Shown here: piece after piece, positions 1 to 9,200 of the stretch
How positions within the stretch are numbered: the first letter of the stretch is position 1
Layout of the letters: the number at the start of each line of letters is the position of its first letter
Assembly (NCBI GenBank): GCA_017965425.1
Contig: JAGCPY010000031.1
Location: 1-60,406, forward strand
Length of the DNA stretch: 60,406 bases
Direction: 5' to 3'
Source: Bacteroidaceae bacterium
Lineage (GTDB): Bacteria > Bacteroidota > Bacteroidia > Bacteroidales > Bacteroidaceae
Position numbers and translations under genes: made by a program
Notes under the pieces: model-generated
Seen by the model: only the letters and a program-made list of their open reading frames with translations
Database searches by the model: none
What the model was told of the DNA's origin: nothing

Positions 1-887
1 ATGGTCCTGTCGTAAAGAACCTGTTGAAGAACAGCAACTTTGAGGGAGAATACAACTTCTCCGAGTCACAGAACATCACCAAGTTCATAGAGGGATGGGA
101 TGTCTATCCCTACGACCAGTACAACTCCTACCAGGACATCGAACGCGAGGAACGATCCAACGAAGTGGACCAGAACAACCACGTACTCAGCATCCACCGC
201 TATATGTGGAACGACGGATGGGCTGATGCCGAGATCTCACAGATTGTGGATGTCGCATCTGATGATATCTATACTTTCTCGGCACTGGCCAAGGGTGGAC
301 TGTATGACGGGTCCCCACTCGGTTCCATCCGCATCCAAGACCTCCAGAACGACGATAACAACGCGCGCCTGAATGTCTCAAGTGACAGCTATCAGAAGTA
401 CAGCGTTGATTTCGAAACGAAAGCCAATACAAAGCAGATCCGCATCACCTTCCAGCTCGGACGCGCCAAGTGGGGTGCCAGCACCAGTGCCTTCAAGATT
501 GATGATGCACGCCTTGTGGGAACCAGCCGCATCCCAACGGCACAATTAGGCTTCGAGAACCTCGGCGCAGATATCGAATACTTTGCCTTTGATGCTTCGG
601 GTGCATACGCTCCCACCCTGCCGGGTCTGACTGTCAAAGACATCCAAGATGCCATACAGACGGCCCACTACATCGACGGTAACATCCGTGGCCGCCTCGT
701 CAGCGGACGTCTTCAACTCCTCGGGGTAGAAGACCACTCCCGCGTGGTCGTCTATGACCCCAGCGGTCAGGAAGTGACGGCTGTCAACGATTACACGGGT
801 CAGATTGCCATCGCCCTGCCACGCCGCGGCATATACATCGTAGCTGTGTTCAAGGATGGGAAGAGGATAGTCATCAAGGTGATGTAA
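1..887 (+). CDS. C-terminal part of a secreted carbohydrate-binding protein (5' end outside window)
   Basis: The reading frame is open to the left edge of the window, so the gene starts upstream and about 290 residues remain. The first ~165 visible residues (NSNFEGEYNF ... FKIDDARLVG) look like a CBM4/9-type jelly-roll carbohydrate-binding module. A linker follows, then a final segment with VYDPSGQEV and RRGIYIVAVFKDGKRIVIK, the same kind of short C-terminal tail found on three other secreted proteins in this window and resembling a reduced type IX secretion sorting tail. The catalytic part, if any, is not visible. The next gene encodes a GH43-like enzyme, so a role in polysaccharide binding or breakdown at the cell surface is inferred. 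The stop codon is followed at once by a family-A repeat. Confidence 0.75.
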   Translation, partial: GPVVKNLLKNSNFEGEYNFSESQNITKFIEGWDVYPYDQYNSYQDIEREERSNEVDQNNHVLSIHRYMWNDGWADAEISQIVDVASDDIYTFSALAKGGLYDGSPLGSIRIQDLQNDDNNARLNVSSDSYQKYSVDFETKANTKQIRITFQLGRAKWGASTSAFKIDDARLVGTSRIPTAQLGFENLGADIEYFAFDASGAYAPTLPGLTVKDIQDAIQTAHYIDGNIRGRLVSGRLQLLGVEDHSRVVVYDPSGQEVTAVNDYTGQIAIALPRRGIYIVAVFKDGKRIVIKVM

Positions 888-889
888 AA

Positions 890-946
890 GACCCACCCCC
901 TACAGCCCCCCCTTACCCCTCCTTGTGAGTGAGGGGAGCAGTCACC
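890..946 (+). repeat. Family-A palindromic repeat, upstream copy of pair 1
   Basis: A C-rich element beginning AGACCCACCCCC and ending GTGAGTGAGGGGAGCAG. It matches the reverse complement of 1018-1057, with a short extra C-rich stretch in the middle. It sits between the stop of the preceding gene and the start codon of the GH43-like gene, and can also fold on itself through CCCCTCC/GAGGGG. Confidence 0.8.
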
Positions 947-967
947 AATACTAAAATGAATTAACCA

Positions 968-2704
968 ATGAGATACAAGACCATTGCATATATACTTATT
1001 TCATTAGCACAGGTAATTACTCCCCTCCCTTATAGGGAGGGGCAAGGGGGTGGGTCCGTCAAGGGTGGATTTGGATGGAGTGGGTCTGCCCTTCATGCCC
1101 AATCCATCCACCCTGGCCAGACCTGGAACGACGTGAACGGTTCTGCCATCAACGCCCACGGCGGTTGTGTGGTCTATCATGACGGCAACTACTATTGGTT
1201 CGGTGAACAGCGCAACGGTAACAAGAGTGAAGGAATCAGTTGTTACCGCTCCAAGGATCTCTATTCGTGGACACGCCTAAGCCGTGCCGTCACACCCACC
1301 GGCACCATGACCGATGAGAATCGCGACATCGCCAGCGGCCGGACTCTCGAACGTCCAAAGGTCATTTGGAACGAAGCAACCCAGAAATGGGTGATGTGGA
1401 TCCACTGGGAAAACGGCAACGACTATGGTCAGGCCAAGAGCGCCGTGTGTGTGGCCGACAAGGTGGAAGGTCCATACTCACTTGTGGATGTCTTCCGTCC
1501 CAACAGTTGCGACGCACGTGACCAGACCGTTTTCGTAGATACCGACGGCACGGCATACCATGCCTATTCCACCAACATGAATAGTAATACCAACTGCGAA
1601 CGCCTCACCCCAGACTACCTTCGACCCGAATCGGACTTCACCGTTCAACTGAGAGGCCGTCGCTTCGAGGCCGCCGCGCTGTTCAAAGCAGGTGACATCT
1701 ACTACGGCCTCTTCTCCGGCTGCACAGGGTGGGACCCGAACCCAGGCCGCTACATGTGGACCTATGACCTTATGCAACAGACTTGGAATGCCCCTGCTGA
1801 CTTCAAGGCCAGCGATGGCTCCACGGGAATCAACTTCTGCATTGACAACGGCAAGAACACCAGCTACCAAAGCCAGAGCAACTTCGTGTTTCCCGTTCCA
1901 GGAAAGGACAAATGCTTTATCTACATGGGTGATCGTTGGAGTTCATCTAACGTGCAGTCCAGCAAGCATGTGTGGTTACCACTGAGCGTACGTTCGGGTT
2001 ACCCCACCGTCAGATGGTACGACAGCTGGACACTCTCTGTTTTCGATGAGATGTACCGCATGAAACGTATGAAGGCTATCGAGGATGGTGCGGAGGGTTA
2101 CCTTTTAGAAAAATACAGCAACCGCCTAGTGTCACGTCCGAAGAGCTCGCTGACGATTGAAGACGATGGCAGCTCGAACCTTACGCTCATCTTCCACAAG
2201 ACAGGCAAGCCTTACACGTACAAAATAGAGGATAAGGCAACGGGCAAGTACCTTGAAAGCGTCTTTGGCACTACCCGCTGGCAGATGGCTTCAGATGCCC
2301 TCACTCAGGAATGGGTGTTCTGGCTGGAGCAAGACGGGTACTTCAGGATAGAGAATGCCGATGATGGTGTGTGCCTTTCTGTCTCTGGCAACACGACAGA
2401 GTCAGGCACCACTCTTTATATGGCCTCTGCATCGAAGAATGTTCACCAGAGCTTTGCACCTTACTTCGACTCGACCGTTCATACCGATTATGAGGAAGCA
2501 GATATGTGGAGCCGAGGGTATCGAGAATCCAACCTTGAGAAAATGCGTCAGCAGCAGGAAGCGGTGGGGATTCAGGCCATGGTTTCTTACGGGAAAACCG
2601 TCGAACACGAACCGATGTCCTTTGATTTGCAAGGGCGACGAGTGTCTAAGGGGCTATGGCGTGGTCTCTTCATCATCAATGGCAAGAAAGTAATTATGAA
2701 ATGA
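968..2704 (+). CDS. Secreted GH43-like glycoside hydrolase with C-terminal ricin-like module
   Basis: 578 residues. After the signal region the sequence reads WNDVNGSAINAHGGCVVYH and YYWFGEQRNG, then LERPKVIWN, RDQTVFVDTDGTAYHAYS and GRRFEAAALFK. This is the five-bladed propeller pattern of GH43 enzymes close to the exo-beta-1,3-galactanase type. E234 is the likely general acid. The canonical catalytic-base Asp region is replaced by NAHGG, as in the galactanase-like GH43 subfamily that lacks the usual base. Residues ~390-500 resemble a ricin-type beta-trefoil. The protein ends SFDLQGRRV ... GKKVIMK, a short sorting-like tail. The signal peptide is split by an in-frame repeat (residues 18-30, PLPYREGQGGG) before ALHAQS. 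The stop overlaps the next start by ATGA, suggesting translational coupling. The exact substrate is not determinable here. Confidence 0.85.
   Translation: MRYKTIAYILISLAQVITPLPYREGQGGGSVKGGFGWSGSALHAQSIHPGQTWNDVNGSAINAHGGCVVYHDGNYYWFGEQRNGNKSEGISCYRSKDLYSWTRLSRAVTPTGTMTDENRDIASGRTLERPKVIWNEATQKWVMWIHWENGNDYGQAKSAVCVADKVEGPYSLVDVFRPNSCDARDQTVFVDTDGTAYHAYSTNMNSNTNCERLTPDYLRPESDFTVQLRGRRFEAAALFKAGDIYYGLFSGCTGWDPNPGRYMWTYDLMQQTWNAPADFKASDGSTGINFCIDNGKNTSYQSQSNFVFPVPGKDKCFIYMGDRWSSSNVQSSKHVWLPLSVRSGYPTVRWYDSWTLSVFDEMYRMKRMKAIEDGAEGYLLEKYSNRLVSRPKSSLTIEDDGSSNLTLIFHKTGKPYTYKIEDKATGKYLESVFGTTRWQMASDALTQEWVFWLEQDGYFRIENADDGVCLSVSGNTTESGTTLYMASASKNVHQSFAPYFDSTVHTDYEEADMWSRGYRESNLEKMRQQQEAVGIQAMVSYGKTVEHEPMSFDLQGRRVSKGLWRGLFIINGKKVIMK
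1018..1057 (-). repeat. Family-A repeat, downstream inverted copy of pair 1, inside the signal-peptide coding region
   Basis: TCCCCTCCCTTATAGGGAGG and the following GGGGGTGGGT are the inverted counterpart of 890-946. The copy is translated as residues ~18-30 (TPLPYREGQGGG) of the GH43-like protein, between the hydrophobic stretch and the probable cleavage site. Together with the upstream copy it encloses about 70 bases containing the start codon. Confidence 0.85.
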
Positions 2705-4497
2705 AACCGATGAGTACACGACCCGCCATAATGGAGTTTGCCAATCGTCCCATCCTCTTCGTCTCTGCCTTTGCAGCATACACGCTCGCACTGCTGTTGG
2801 GTGTGCTCAGCCCCTACCTGGTAGAGACGGCGGCCTTGACCCCCTTTTATACGAACGCGCCCATCAGTGAAATTTTAGGGAGTCCGTGCGGGTTGTTACT
2901 CTATGTCGCTTCAGGCTGTCAGCGCTGCATGGTGTATCCCTGGTTGGGTGCCAGCCTATTCACTGCCCTTCTAATAGCGATGGCTTTTGTTTTGAGATGG
3001 GCATTTCGTGTGAGCGATGCTTGGTTCGGACTCTGCTGGATTCCGTCATTTGCATTGTTGGTCAACTACACACAGTTAGGTTATCTCATTTATACCGTCA
3101 AGCATCCCGCAATTGCTTTTGCAGAACCATTAGGCCTACTCATTGCTTTCTGCCTGATTGGTCTTTGGTATCGCCTAAACGATTGGCGGTGGAAGGTAGC
3201 TTTCATGCTGTTAGTACCCACAGTAGGCTTCTGGCTGTTTGGGTTCTTTGGCTTAGTTGTTCTTCCTTTCCTGGGTTTTTGCGAATTAGCTATCGCCCGT
3301 TTCCTGCTTTCTAATCAACCAACAGGGAAAAAATCCTGGCCTCAGTTTCTGTGGGGTCTTTCTTTGTTTCTTGCTGGTTTCCTCTTGCCCGTTATTCTGC
3401 GAGCAGTACTGCAGCTACAAATAGACATTGAAATGGGGCACGTCTCTTTCACCAATGACCAGCGTGACATGCGCAATCCTTGGTTTATCGCCTATCTTTT
3501 CCCTACAGCTTTCGCCTGTTTCCGCTTCGTAGGGAAGAAATTTTGGATGACGATTGTTGCGGCAGTTGTCTTCGTGGCCTTGGCCATTGCCGCTTACACC
3601 TACTCCTTCCGCGACCCGAACTTCCTCAACACATTGAAAATGAAACATGCTGCAGAGGCAGGGAAGTGGGAACAAGTTCTGCAGTTGGCAAACGAGAATC
3701 AAAAAGAGCCCACTCGCGCACAAGTCTGCCTCACTCGCCTTGCACTCTTCAAAACGGGCCGCATGGGCGACGAACTCTTCACCTACCCGGAAGGCTCTGC
3801 AGCCTACAATGCACCGCAACAAAATCAGTGGCTCCGACTGATGATTGGTCCGCTGCTCTATTACCACTACGGCAAACTCGGCTTCGCCTACCGCTGGGCA
3901 ATGGAAGACTTGGTAGAATATGGTGAACGACCAGCCTATCTCCGTTACCTGCTCAACGTGGCCTGCCTCAATGGCGAAGAAGCACTCGCGCACCGCTACG
4001 AACGTGCGCTCACGCGTACCTTATTTAATGATGATGTACAAAAGGAAGTGGAAAAAGAAGTGAATGCCATCCGCCCCCTCCTCAACTTCAACGACCAGCT
4101 CGACGGTGACAATGGTCTCGTGGAGTTCTACCTCCTCAATAGTTTTTCCCTCAGCCAAGGTGGTTCTCGTGAAATGGTGGAACTCTCCCTGATGAATAGC
4201 CTTATCACCAAGAACCTCACAGGTTTCTGGCATCGCTTCATGGCATTGCTTCCAACTTGGCAAGGGCGTATACCCACTCATTACCAGGAGGCCGCCCTCA
4301 TGGTGGCTCAGCTCCAAGGTGCCTCCCCTGTCCCCGACCTCCCTGTTGATCCAACCATTCAACAACGATTCCAACGTCTCATCGACGCATCTGCCCGTAG
4401 GGGCGACAATGCGGCAAACGCCATTGCCCTGCGTCCTGAATTTGGCAACACCTACTGGTACTATTATTTCTTTGTAGAAGGACTCAAAACAAACTAA
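2701..4497 (+). CDS. Polytopic membrane protein with helical C-terminal half (DUF6057-like)
   Basis: 598 residues from ATG 2701, chosen because it overlaps the previous stop as ATGA; an in-frame ATG at 2656 lies inside the GH43 gene and is less likely. The N-terminal ~330 residues contain about eight to ten hydrophobic segments (from ILFVSAFAAYTLALLLGV onward). The C-terminal ~250 residues are soluble and alpha-helical, with repeat-like character (KMKHAAEAGKWEQVLQLANENQ ... RAQVCLTRLALFKTGRMGD), suggesting TPR-like packing outside the membrane. The layout resembles the Bacteroidales DUF6057 family, which I recall as having no assigned function. It is followed after 65 bp by the haem-motif propeller lipoprotein, so the two may work as a pair. 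Assignment to the DUF is from memory and moderately sure; the membrane topology is clear. Confidence 0.75.
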   Translation: MKPMSTRPAIMEFANRPILFVSAFAAYTLALLLGVLSPYLVETAALTPFYTNAPISEILGSPCGLLLYVASGCQRCMVYPWLGASLFTALLIAMAFVLRWAFRVSDAWFGLCWIPSFALLVNYTQLGYLIYTVKHPAIAFAEPLGLLIAFCLIGLWYRLNDWRWKVAFMLLVPTVGFWLFGFFGLVVLPFLGFCELAIARFLLSNQPTGKKSWPQFLWGLSLFLAGFLLPVILRAVLQLQIDIEMGHVSFTNDQRDMRNPWFIAYLFPTAFACFRFVGKKFWMTIVAAVVFVALAIAAYTYSFRDPNFLNTLKMKHAAEAGKWEQVLQLANENQKEPTRAQVCLTRLALFKTGRMGDELFTYPEGSAAYNAPQQNQWLRLMIGPLLYYHYGKLGFAYRWAMEDLVEYGERPAYLRYLLNVACLNGEEALAHRYERALTRTLFNDDVQKEVEKEVNAIRPLLNFNDQLDGDNGLVEFYLLNSFSLSQGGSREMVELSLMNSLITKNLTGFWHRFMALLPTWQGRIPTHYQEAALMVAQLQGASPVPDLPVDPTIQQRFQRLIDASARRGDNAANAIALRPEFGNTYWYYYFFVEGLKTN

Positions 4498-4537
4498 GAC
4501 CCACCCCCTTAATCCTTCCCTGTGAGGGAGGGGAGCA
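4498..4537 (+). repeat. Family-A repeat, upstream copy of pair 2
   Basis: GACCCACCCCCTTAATCC followed by TTCCCTGTGAGGGAGGGG and AGC. It matches the reverse complement of 4603-4645 at roughly 37 of 40 positions, the best-preserved pair in the window. It begins directly after the TAA of the membrane-protein gene. Confidence 0.9.
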
Positions 4538-4562
4538 GATACCAACAGCATATAGAGATGCG

Positions 4563-6212
4563 ATGAAAGAGAGTAAGAGTATATCCAAGAGTTACAGAAA
4601 ACCGCTCCCCTCCCTCACAGGGAGGGATAAGGGAGTGGGTCTGCTACTGCTGCTTTTGTCACTCATTGCCTGCTCACCCTCCCTCCCCGAGCAATTTGAG
4701 GAAGTGACGTGGCGGGCATCGATAACGCCTGATAACTTCGGTGCCACGCTACCGCCGAACATTGCACCGCTGAACTTCCGCATCCTGCGAGGTGATGCCG
4801 ACGAGGCCGTGACGTGCATCCATTCTGAGAAGGGTGGTGAAATCATAGTCGGTGGATGGAACGTAAGTTTTGATGAAGACGATTGGCACCGGTTGCTTGA
4901 CCTGACACGCGGCGACAGTCTTTACGTTGACATCTACATGAAGGCTTACGGCCATTGGGAGCACCTCCCCACTCTGTCCTATTTCATCGCTAACGAGCCG
5001 ATTGATTCTTACATCACCTACCGTCATATTCGCCCTTCATACGTCACTTACGAAGAATTGACTCTGCACGAACGCTGTCTGGAAAGCTTTGATGAGCGGG
5101 TGATTTATGAGAACATGAGATTCAAAGATAGCAACCAAGGCCAGTGCATCAACTGCCACCTGCCACGCAATTGGAACCGCGAAGCACAGAGTCAGTTTCA
5201 TGTGCGACAGGCCTTTGGCGGCACCGTCTTCATTCACGGCGACCAAGTCACAAAAATCAACCTCAAGACCGATTCAACCCTCAGCGCCGGCGTCTATCCC
5301 GCCTGGCATCCCACGCAGAACCTCATCGCCTACTCCGTCAACGAGACGGGGCAGGTCTTCCACACCTTAGACCCACAGAAGATAGAAGTCATAGACTATG
5401 CCAGCGACCTCATCCTCTATAACCTCGATGAGAACACTGTTCAGCACATAGACCATACGGCCTTGGAGTTCGAGAGTTTCCCCACCTGGTCTCCAGACGG
5501 CAACACCCTTTATTACATATCCGCTCACTACACTTGTCGCGCCGACGACATCGATGCCGACCTGGACACCAACTATGACCAGTTGCACTACAACATCTAT
5601 GCCCGCGACTTCGACCAGCAAACTCATCGCTTCGGGCCGCGTCGTCTTGTATTCGATGCCGAGGCCATTGGCAAGAGCGCCAGCACGCCACGTGTCTCTC
5701 CAGACGGCAAATACATCCTCTTCACTTTGGCCGATTATGGGCAGTTTCACATCTGGCATAAGAGCGCAGACCTTGTGATTATCAGCCTAAATCCAGAAGG
5801 CTTCAGTTCAGATTGTTTCACCCTAGAAAGCCTCAACTCTCCCGAGTCTGAGAGCTACCACTCCTGGAGTTCCAATGGTCGATGGATACTCTTTTCTTCC
5901 CGTCGCGATGACGGCAACTACACTCGACTCTATATCAGTTACTTTGATAGCGACGGCCACGTCCACAAGCCTTTCCGTCTGCCCCAACAATCCTCCGACA
6001 CAGATGACTTGCTACTTCGCAGCTACAACGCAGCTGAGTTTCTAGTGCAACCCTTGCAGCCCACCCAAAGACAACTGCGCCGAGCCATTAAAACCGATGC
6101 CCGACCCGCAACATACACTGGTTCGGCCCTTCTCCACTTCGAGACAGACAGCGCCTCCTTCCTACCTGTCAATCCTGCTGTAGACCGCCGCAGAGAGAGC
6201 GTGGGTTATTAA
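4563..6212 (+). CDS. Beta-propeller (PD40/TolB-like) lipoprotein with a c-type haem motif
   Basis: 549 residues. The N terminus has a repeat-encoded insertion (residues 14-26, PLPSLTGRDKGVG), then LLLLLLSLIAC with the lipobox Cys at 37. Residues ~45-150 form a beta-rich domain. C195-I-N-C198-H199 is a CxxCH haem-attachment motif in NQGQCINCHLPRNW. From ~215 on, TolB/PD40-type blades recur (WHPTQNLIAYS, FPTWSPDGNTLYYIS, PRVSPDGKYILFT, HSWSSNGRWILFSS). The protein is predicted to be anchored on the periplasmic or outer side of the envelope. Homologous Bacteroidales proteins with the QFHVRQ region next to CxxCH exist as far as I recall, but their role is not established. The neighbouring polytopic membrane protein is a candidate partner. 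Whether haem is really attached depends on cytochrome c maturation genes not in this window. Confidence 0.8.
   Translation: MKESKSISKSYRKPLPSLTGRDKGVGLLLLLLSLIACSPSLPEQFEEVTWRASITPDNFGATLPPNIAPLNFRILRGDADEAVTCIHSEKGGEIIVGGWNVSFDEDDWHRLLDLTRGDSLYVDIYMKAYGHWEHLPTLSYFIANEPIDSYITYRHIRPSYVTYEELTLHERCLESFDERVIYENMRFKDSNQGQCINCHLPRNWNREAQSQFHVRQAFGGTVFIHGDQVTKINLKTDSTLSAGVYPAWHPTQNLIAYSVNETGQVFHTLDPQKIEVIDYASDLILYNLDENTVQHIDHTALEFESFPTWSPDGNTLYYISAHYTCRADDIDADLDTNYDQLHYNIYARDFDQQTHRFGPRRLVFDAEAIGKSASTPRVSPDGKYILFTLADYGQFHIWHKSADLVIISLNPEGFSSDCFTLESLNSPESESYHSWSSNGRWILFSSRRDDGNYTRLYISYFDSDGHVHKPFRLPQQSSDTDDLLLRSYNAAEFLVQPLQPTQRQLRRAIKTDARPATYTGSALLHFETDSASFLPVNPAVDRRRESVGY
4603..4645 (-). repeat. Family-A repeat, downstream inverted copy of pair 2, inside the signal-peptide coding region
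   Basis: GCTCCCCTCCCTCACAGGGA then GGGATAAGGGAGTGGGTCT. It is the inverted counterpart of 4498-4537, with the start codon (4563) lying between the two. It is translated as KPLPSLTGRDKGVG in the n-region of the lipoprotein signal peptide, directly before the hydrophobic core. Confidence 0.9.
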
Positions 6213-6240
6213 ACTTATGATTACTTAAAACTACTTTTAT

Positions 6241-9200
6241 ATGAAACAGATCGTCCTTTTCCTGCTAGCTGCCCTCTCCGCATTGCTCTTGCCACAACAC
6301 TCAACTGCCCAGAGCATCATTCCTCAGGAAGGTGACAAGATTACGACCGACGATGGCATCTACATCGTCTCTGGTCAGAACCTCATCCAAAACCCATCTT
6401 TCGACGACGGCTTCACTGGCTGGTTAGCCGCTGACGGCAACGAACCGACCACCGACAACTTCGCCCTCGAAACCACAGGTGGAGCCGACGGCGGTGCCTA
6501 CCTCCGTGCCCTGGGAAGTGCTGGTAGTAGCTCTAATAAATCCATTCTTACGGGCTGGCCCGTCACGCTCGGCAAGACCTACGTTTTCTCCGTGTGGGCC
6601 AACCGTCCGAGCACCGACGGCAACATGCGATGGAGCCTCATTGTTAATTCTGAGACACTGACAGGCAGAGACATACAGCTGGGTACCGTCAACTTCCAGG
6701 CCAACAAGTGGGTGCAAACAGAAATCGTCTTCACGGCCGAGCACCCCTTTCTTATCGCCAACTTCGCCTGGCTCAACCAATCGAGCTTTGATGCGTTCTT
6801 CCTCGGTGAGGTGACACTGTCCGACGAGCTGGCCACAGCCTCCCTTGAGGCTACCATTGCCGATGGTAAGTACCAGTTGGAGAACACAGTGGAAGGCGAC
6901 GCACGCGGAGAGTACTGTACCGAGGTACGCGCCATCCTGCAAACCGCTATAACCGCTGCCGAGGCCGTGCTGGCCACTGCCACCACGCAACAGCAAGTCA
7001 ACGAGGCTACGGCCACACTGAAAGCCGCTATTGCCACCTATCTTCTCAGTGCCAACGCACCCTTCAAGGTGGGGACAAAATACAACATCGTGCACAGTTC
7101 CGGCTACCTGATGACCACCACGGGCGGTACCGTCAAGGTGGTCAGTGAAGACGTGGACGATGCGGGACAAGTGTTTACTTTTGTTCCCGCCCCTGCCGAT
7201 GCCGCCGCTGCGGGCTTCAACCTGCAGGCGGATGACGGCACCTTCGTCCACCGTCAAGGCTCTTGGGACACCAAGGCCGATGCCAGTTACGACCTCTCAG
7301 AGGCCAATGCCATCTTCCAAGTTGTGGATCAAGGCACCTACATACAACTCAAGAACATGGGTAGCGGATCCTTTCTTGGCACCGACAACAACAACGACGG
7401 CAGCACCGTCTATAGCAACAAGAACGGCACCGACGGTAAGTACCGCTGGACACTCAAGGAGTTCATTCCCAAGGATCAGAGAGATGATGAGTACAACTTC
7501 CAGCAACTGCTGACGAAAGCACAGAAGACGCTGGCCGATGTGGATGCCGGCTCCGTAGGGACTGAAATCTTCATGACTTCGCGCGCAGCCTATGACACCT
7601 TTGCAGCTGCCGTCGCAGCAGCAGAAGCTGTCACCGCCGACTTCAAAACTGCCACCGAGACCTTGCAAACCGCACTCGATGCCTTCATCGCCAACAAACA
7701 GGTGATGCCTGACCTCAACAAGAACTACATCATCACCCAGCAGGCAGGAGGCAATCGCATCGCCTACTCCGAGGGCGAGAGTCTGGCTACCGTGCGAACC
7801 CCGTCGGCAGATGACACTCAACAGTTCACATTCGCCCAGGTCGCCACCTCGGGCAACTTTGCTCTAAAGAACGTGGGAGCCAGCAAGTTCCTTGCCAAGA
7901 GTGCCAACAGCAATTGGGACACCTCTTGGGCAGAGGATGAGTCTGAGACACTGGCACAATGGCTCATCGTCCGCCACAGCGACGGCACTTACACCCTACA
8001 GAATGCCAGTGGCAAAGGCTACCTCGGTAGTGATGCCGTCACGGACGGAGCACAGCTCTACTGTGACAAGTCCAGCTCTGCCGCCAACTCACGATGGATT
8101 ATTGAGGAATACACCGCCACAGCCACTTTGGAGAAAGCCATCGCCCAAGCCAGAGGACTCGCATCTAACACGCCCGTGGGCAGTGCCTACTACGAGGTGC
8201 CCCAATCTGCTATGGATGCCTTGAACGCCGCCATCGCCGTTGCCGAAGCTGCCATCAGTTCCGTCACAACCTTTGAAGAGGGTGCCGCCGAGGCAGATAA
8301 GCTCAATGCCGCTATTGCCACCTTCAACGCCTCCTTCAATCCTCTCCAGCCTTTTGACGAGGGTGTTACCTACACCGTCGCCCACTATGGCGGTGCTCTT
8401 CTGACCGCCACTGAGAGCGGCAACGCCAGCATTACCGCACAGGCCGAGGAAGGAGCCACAGAAGCACAACTCGTCACTTTTGAGCAAGAAGGTGGATCCT
8501 ATTACATCAAATCCGTTGCTCTCGGCACCTACTTTGCACGCACTGGCGACTACAATACGCAGTGGCAAGCCGAGAAAGACGAGGCCGGACAAGTGGAGGT
8601 CGTTCAGTTGGACGGTAAGTGGCTGGGACTGCGCTTCACATCCACAGGCAAACACGCCGGCACAGACGGCACGGCCAGCGGACAATTGGTCTATAGCGAC
8701 AAGACAGGCAAGGGCAATACGTTGGCCTATTGGATGATAGAATCCTACGTCACCATTGTTCTGGATAGGGCCGCATTCAATGCAGCACTGGAAGCTGCCA
8801 ACGCGCTGTTGGCTGGAATGCAACCTGGCTACCTCACGGGACAGTACTTTGCCGAAGACATCAGTGCTTTCCGCTCCATCGTCAGTGCCGCCCGTTCTGC
8901 TGCCTCTAAGGCCAAGAGCCAGGAGGAACTTGATTCCGTGACAACACAACTCATCACAGACACTGAGGCAACCCGCGTCAAGGCCCACACCGAGGACCTC
9001 ATCAACCACAGCGAGCTCACCGCCGCTATTCAAGCTGCCACCACTGCCATCACTGCCGCTGTTGCCGGAGACTGCAATGGGCAATATCCAGCCGATGCCA
9101 TTGAGGCATACAAGCAGGCTCTCGCCGTCGCCGAGGCTGTGAACAACAAAGACGATGCCGAGATGACACAAGCCGAGATGGATGCAGCCACTGCAGCCCT

